This document shows, in pieces, positions 6,379 through 9,208 of a DNA stretch of 9,208 nt. Positions within the stretch are counted from its first letter, which is position 1. The number at the start of each line of letters is the position of its first letter. Location of the stretch: positions 1-9,208 of the forward strand of contig JAVVEZ010000112.1 of NCBI GenBank assembly GCA_032250895.1. The letters run 5' to 3'. The stretch is from JAVVEZ01 sp032250895 (GTDB lineage Bacteria; Pseudomonadota; Gammaproteobacteria; Pseudomonadales; Pseudohongiellaceae). The notes beneath the pieces are model-generated. The model made no database searches, was not told where the DNA came from, and saw nothing but the letters and a program-made list of their open reading frames with translations. The position numbers and the translations under genes are program-made.

Positions 6379-7108
6379 TAAGTGGCATGACGGTTTTGCC
6401 ATCGCTGATGGCGGTCTTCAGGTTGAGATCCAGGTCTTTGCCGCTGCCACTGACCTGATGAAGTTTAACCAGTACCAGATTCCAGTCCTCGGCAAACCAG
6501 AGTTCGGTTTTACGCGGGTTTCCGGCTTCCCAGATGCGTTCCACCTTGAGGGTATTAAGCAGTCCCAAGGGGCTTTTCAGTGCTTCCCTGTCAGTAAGCC
6601 GGTAGTGGTAGTCCTTGATTTCGTCATCATCTATGGCCTGAAAATATATGTCGGTTTTTCCCAAAGCCAACTGGCGGGTGATTTCCAGGAAAGCAGAGAG
6701 TTCATCCAGCACCGCAGGAAAGAGCTCGAGTTGTTTTTCTTCGCCGTCGACTTCGGTGAGCGCGACCTTGTCCTGCCAATCGAATTCTGCTCTGCGGCTA
6801 CGCTTGCCGAAACCGGATTGTATAAATTCATAGCGCTGAGGGCGCAGCAAATTCTGTTCGTAATGAAAGATGCTTTCTTCGCGGACCCGGGTAAGCGTTT
6901 TGCCCAGAAAGGACATATGTGCGTTGGAGTGAATGCGATAGCGGCCATCCTCAAGAATTTCAAGGAAGCGCTCGGCACTGGCCTTGAAGCCTTCATACCG
7001 GGCCTCATACTTCAGCTCAAAGGGGGCGAGAGGCTGTGCACAGAGGCTTGCCGAGAGCAGGGTAAATGCCGCCATGGCAAGTATTTTTGAGATGAATGTC
7101 TGCAACAT
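6371..7108 (-). CDS. exported DUF3108 family protein
   Basis: A 245-residue protein of the DUF3108 family (periplasmic or outer-membrane-associated, function unknown). The N-terminus MLQTFISKILAMAAFTLLSASLCAQ is a clear signal peptide, with cleavage expected after SLCA at about 24. The mature part starts APFELKYEARYEGFKASAER, with family-like segments YRIHSNAHMSFLGKTLTRVREES and RRAEFDWQDK, and ends VLVKLHQVSGSGKDLDLNLK. That pattern suits a beta-rich lipid- or surface-binding fold, though this is inference. The ATG at 7108 is chosen for the signal peptide. A TTG at 7135 would add nine residues, and the AGGAG near it (7128-7132) is 19 nt from the ATG, so translation initiation is uncertain. 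The stop lies inside a tandem repeat. In pseudomonads, from memory, this gene sits beside purN-purM, which are absent here. Confidence 0.85.
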   Translation of the reverse strand: MLQTFISKILAMAAFTLLSASLCAQPLAPFELKYEARYEGFKASAERFLEILEDGRYRIHSNAHMSFLGKTLTRVREESIFHYEQNLLRPQRYEFIQSGFGKRSRRAEFDWQDKVALTEVDGEEKQLELFPAVLDELSAFLEITRQLALGKTDIYFQAIDDDEIKDYHYRLTDREALKSPLGLLNTLKVERIWEAGNPRKTELWFAEDWNLVLVKLHQVSGSGKDLDLNLKTAISDGKTVMPLTP

Positions 7109-7240
7109 GCGTGGAATCTGGTTCAAGCTCCTCAAAATTTTCGGGTCGTCATATATGCTGTCTTGACGAGCTTCAGCATCTGGGCCCGGATGATAATCAC
7201 CGTATGCAAGTTCGTCCAGTAATCGGTTACCATTGTCGGC
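7109..7240. promoter_or_regulatory. divergent promoter region between DUF3108 and DUF2066 genes
   Basis: A 132-bp gap between divergent genes, so it must hold promoters for both. I see TTGACG (7163-7168) and GATAAT (7192-7197) on the + strand, but 23 bp apart, too far for one normal promoter. Only the location supports the call. Confidence 0.3.
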
Positions 7241-8419
7241 ATGATCGTATCCGCGTTTCGATATTTTTTGTCTCGTTGGCCTGCTTCTGGGGCAGGTAGT
7301 CGATATTTTCGTTGTCGCCTGCTCGTTTCTGCATTGCTGATAGGACCATTGATAACGCTTTTTGTTTCAGAGCCGGTTGTTGCTGTCACCGTGGAAGGAC
7401 TCTATAAAAGCAGCGTCATCGTCTCCTCCCGTGAGAATGAGCGGGTTCGGCGTCAGGGCTTCAGTACGGCCCTGCAACAGGTTCTGGTCAAAGTTACGGG
7501 CCGTCGGGATGTACTGGAGCTGGGTGCTGTTCGTCGGGCTGTCGCAAATCCTGAATCCTATGTTGAATTCTGGGAATATACGACGTTCAAGCCGGAACCG
7601 TCACCGCCTGGGACTCCGGCAGATGCCATTGGGCAGGCCGATCGCATCCAGTTGCTGGTTACATTTTTCGCACCCCAGATTCAGAGCTTGCTGGAGCAGA
7701 ACAGTATTCCCGTCTGGCCTGAAAACCGGCCGGCGACACTGGTCTGGATGGTGGTTCAGGAGGAACTGGGGCCGCGTCAGATCGGCAGCGTCGAACGTCA
7801 TGCCGATCTGCTCAGAGAGATGAACAGTCTGGCCGACAGCCGGGGTGTCCCCTTGTTGATGCCCTTGCTGGACGTGGAAGATCAGCGGGCCATCAGTGCC
7901 GAGCAGATATGGAACCTGGAAGCAGACGCGATACATCAGGCCTCTGCCCGCTATCAGACGGACAGCGTGCTGGTGGTTCGTCTCTTCCGTTCGCTCGGTG
8001 GTGAGCTGCTGGGTACGGCGGCATTTTATTTCAGAAACGGCATCAGGACGGCGGATTTTTATGGTGAAGACCTGAGCAGTGTCATGGCCCGGCCTGTCGA
8101 TCTGGTGGCAGAAGAATTGTCGGCCTATTATGCGGTGCTGGCCTCTGGTGCCGAGGTGCTGGTCAACATGACAGTGGAGGGCATTGACAGTGTCAAGGAT
8201 TATGCAGGCTTGATGAGTTACGTTCAGAAACTGGTGGATGTCAACAAGGTGACCCTGGTCAGGGCGGATCAGCAGACGCTTGATCTGACGCTGTCGACCG
8301 GCGGCCAGATCCGGCAGTTGATCGAAGCGATAGCCCTGGATCGGAATCTGCGTCCGGTGACGGATGCCGTCAGGGAAAACAACGTCGTTCTGATGCACTA
8401 TCAGTGGGTAGCACCGTAA
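7241..8419 (+). CDS. DUF2066 family exported protein
   Basis: A 392-residue protein of the DUF2066 family, function unknown, widespread in Gammaproteobacteria and often next to hda. A long N-terminal extension (1-26) precedes a hydrophobic segment (about 27-50, LLVSALLIGPLITLFVSEPVV) that should act as signal peptide or anchor. The mature domain opens VTVEGLYKSSVIVSSRENERV and continues GFSTALQQVLVKVTGRRDVL, as in the family. The later part contains PLLMPLLDVEDQRAISAEQIW and ends MHYQWVAP. No catalytic motif is visible. The ATG at 7241 lacks a Shine-Dalgarno, and an in-frame TTG at 7268 or CTG codons near 7319 are alternatives that still keep the hydrophobic segment. hda follows after 9 bp, so the two are probably co-transcribed. 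Confidence 0.85.
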   Translation: MIVSAFRYFLSRWPASGAGSRYFRCRLLVSALLIGPLITLFVSEPVVAVTVEGLYKSSVIVSSRENERVRRQGFSTALQQVLVKVTGRRDVLELGAVRRAVANPESYVEFWEYTTFKPEPSPPGTPADAIGQADRIQLLVTFFAPQIQSLLEQNSIPVWPENRPATLVWMVVQEELGPRQIGSVERHADLLREMNSLADSRGVPLLMPLLDVEDQRAISAEQIWNLEADAIHQASARYQTDSVLVVRLFRSLGGELLGTAAFYFRNGIRTADFYGEDLSSVMARPVDLVAEELSAYYAVLASGAEVLVNMTVEGIDSVKDYAGLMSYVQKLVDVNKVTLVRADQQTLDLTLSTGGQIRQLIEAIALDRNLRPVTDAVRENNVVLMHYQWVAP

Positions 8420-8428
8420 TTGAATACC

Positions 8429-9142
8429 ATGACGTCGTCCAAACAGCTGCCGCTGGACTTGTTCATCCGGGATGAATACAAGCTGGATAATTTCCATGTC
8501 TCGGTAAAAAATGCGGAATTACTCGCTACCCTTAAGCGGGGCAGGGGCGTCGATCCCGGGTTCTATTTTATCTGGGGTGAGGAAGGCGCGGGCAAGAGTC
8601 ATCTTTTACAGGCTTTGTGTCAACAAAGCGAGTTACAGGCTTTGCGCCAACAAAGCGAGTCTGCGGTCTATGTGCCTCTGGCGCAGTTGAAAACCCATTC
8701 CCCTGAAGTACTCGAAAGCCTGGAGACGCTGGCGCTGGTTTGTCTGGATGATGTGGATGCGGTTCTGGGCTTGGAGGAATGGGAAGGCAGGCTGTTTCAG
8801 TTTTTCAACCGGATGCGGGAGACCGGCAACCGCTTGCTGGTCAGTGCGAGGGTTGCCCCGAGAGGGCTGCAAAGCGGGCTTGCCGACCTGCTATCCAGAT
8901 TGAGCTGGGGCGTGGTGTATCAGTTGCATGCCCTGGATGAGCCGGAAAAATGCCAGGTCTTGCAGGCTCGCGCATTGAGCCGGGGGATCGTGCTGGACCA
9001 GGATCTGCTGAATTATATTTTGCTGCGCGGTTCAAGAAGTACCACGGGCTTGTTCCAGATTCTGGATCGGCTGGACCAGCTTTCGTTGATGGAAAAGCGA
9101 AAAATCACCATACCTTTCATCAAAAACATCATGCAGTGGTGA
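8429..9142 (+). CDS. hda: DnaA regulatory inactivator Hda
   Basis: A 237-residue DnaA-like AAA+ protein that, with the DNA-loaded sliding clamp, promotes hydrolysis of DnaA-bound ATP and so prevents re-initiation of replication. The N-terminal clamp-binding motif is QLPLDL (6-11). Walker A is GEEGAGKS (50-57), Walker B LVCLDDVD (103-110), sensor I LLVSAR, Box VII LLSRLSWG with Arg 157 as the presumed arginine finger, and sensor II GSRS with Arg 203. The C-terminus KITIPFIKNIMQW is typical, and it lacks the DnaA DNA-binding domain, as expected. Residues 60-68 and 69-77 (LQALCQQSE, LQALRQQSE) are a tandem duplication just after Walker A. The ATG at 8429 puts the clamp motif at the usual distance. 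An in-frame TTG at 8420, overlapping nothing, would add three residues. No strong Shine-Dalgarno is visible, consistent with coupling to the gene 9 bp upstream. Confidence 0.93.
   Translation: MTSSKQLPLDLFIRDEYKLDNFHVSVKNAELLATLKRGRGVDPGFYFIWGEEGAGKSHLLQALCQQSELQALRQQSESAVYVPLAQLKTHSPEVLESLETLALVCLDDVDAVLGLEEWEGRLFQFFNRMRETGNRLLVSARVAPRGLQSGLADLLSRLSWGVVYQLHALDEPEKCQVLQARALSRGIVLDQDLLNYILLRGSRSTTGLFQILDRLDQLSLMEKRKITIPFIKNIMQW
8606..8659 (+). repeat. 27-bp in-frame tandem duplication within hda
   Basis: Two adjacent 27-nt copies, 8606-8632 and 8633-8659, both start TTACAGGCTTTG and end CAACAAAGCGAG. They differ at only two positions (TGT versus CGC, giving Cys versus Arg). They encode the 9-residue duplication after Walker A. 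Confidence 0.95.
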
Positions 9143-9208
9143 GCGGCTCTACAGGAACCTCTGAATAACTCTGGCGTGTCTCTGCGGGAGTCTGAGAGGC
9201 TCGAATGC

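Noticed and set aside
6254..7090. + strand open frame of 278 codons opposite the DUF3108 gene
   Set aside because: It is antisense to a gene with a clear signal peptide and family match; no domain or ribosome-binding site was seen.
7163..7197. TTGACG and GATAAT as a promoter for the DUF2066-hda operon
   Set aside because: The spacing is 23 bp, well beyond the normal 16-18 bp.
7601..8497. Minus-strand open frame of 298 codons opposite DUF2066
   Set aside because: It is a shadow of the DUF2066 reading frame, rich in His/Gln/Arg as typical for antisense translation.
9151..9208. Tail after hda as an insertion-sequence end or terminator (CCTCT at 9158 and AGAGG at 9195)
   Set aside because: The inverted repeat is 5 bp with a long loop, there is no T-run and no transposase in the window; the window ends too soon to judge.

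Overview
The window looks like chromosomal DNA of a free-living Gram-negative gammaproteobacterium, probably of the Pseudomonadales/Cellvibrionales/OMG type. The evidence is gene content: a large TonB-dependent outer-membrane receptor, a SelO (YdiU) AMPylase, a FleQ-like enhancer-binding protein, DUF3108 and DUF2066 envelope proteins and the replication regulator Hda. The last three are neighbours, with purN/purM, in many pseudomonads as I recall. There is no rRNA, tRNA, CRISPR array, phage gene or intact insertion sequence.

Layout. 1-105: an A/T-only leader and ribosome-binding site. 106-2700 (+): TonB-dependent receptor. 2777-4372 (-): selO, convergent with the receptor. 4373-4812: a 440-bp gene-free regulatory gap. 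It holds a roughly 99-bp nested inverted repeat touching the selO start, two perfect palindromes associated with sigma-70-like promoter elements, and the promoter region of the next gene. 4813-6318 (+): FleQ-like regulator. 6337-6378: three 14-bp tandem repeats at a convergent gene junction. 6371-7108 (-): exported DUF3108 protein. 7109-7240: divergent intergenic region. 7241-8419 (+): exported DUF2066 protein. 8429-9142 (+): hda, 9 bp behind it and probably in the same operon. 9143-9208: an unassigned tail.

How the genes relate. Most are housekeeping or envelope genes rather than one pathway. The receptor imports an unidentified ligand across the outer membrane. SelO AMPylates proteins, and in the best-studied bacteria this is linked to redox stress. 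DUF3108 and DUF2066 are exported proteins of unknown function. Hda works with the sliding clamp to inactivate DnaA-ATP.

The most unusual gene is the FleQ-like regulator. It keeps every residue I recall as forming the FleQ cyclic-di-GMP pocket, but it has lost the GAFTGA loop that contacts sigma-54 and the catalytic glutamate of Walker B. This suggests a c-di-GMP-responsive DNA-binding protein that no longer activates sigma-54 promoters. I do not see a multi-gene undescribed system. The best candidates for novelty are this regulator with its palindrome-rich promoter, the structured repeat at the selO start, and a 9-residue tandem duplication inside Hda.
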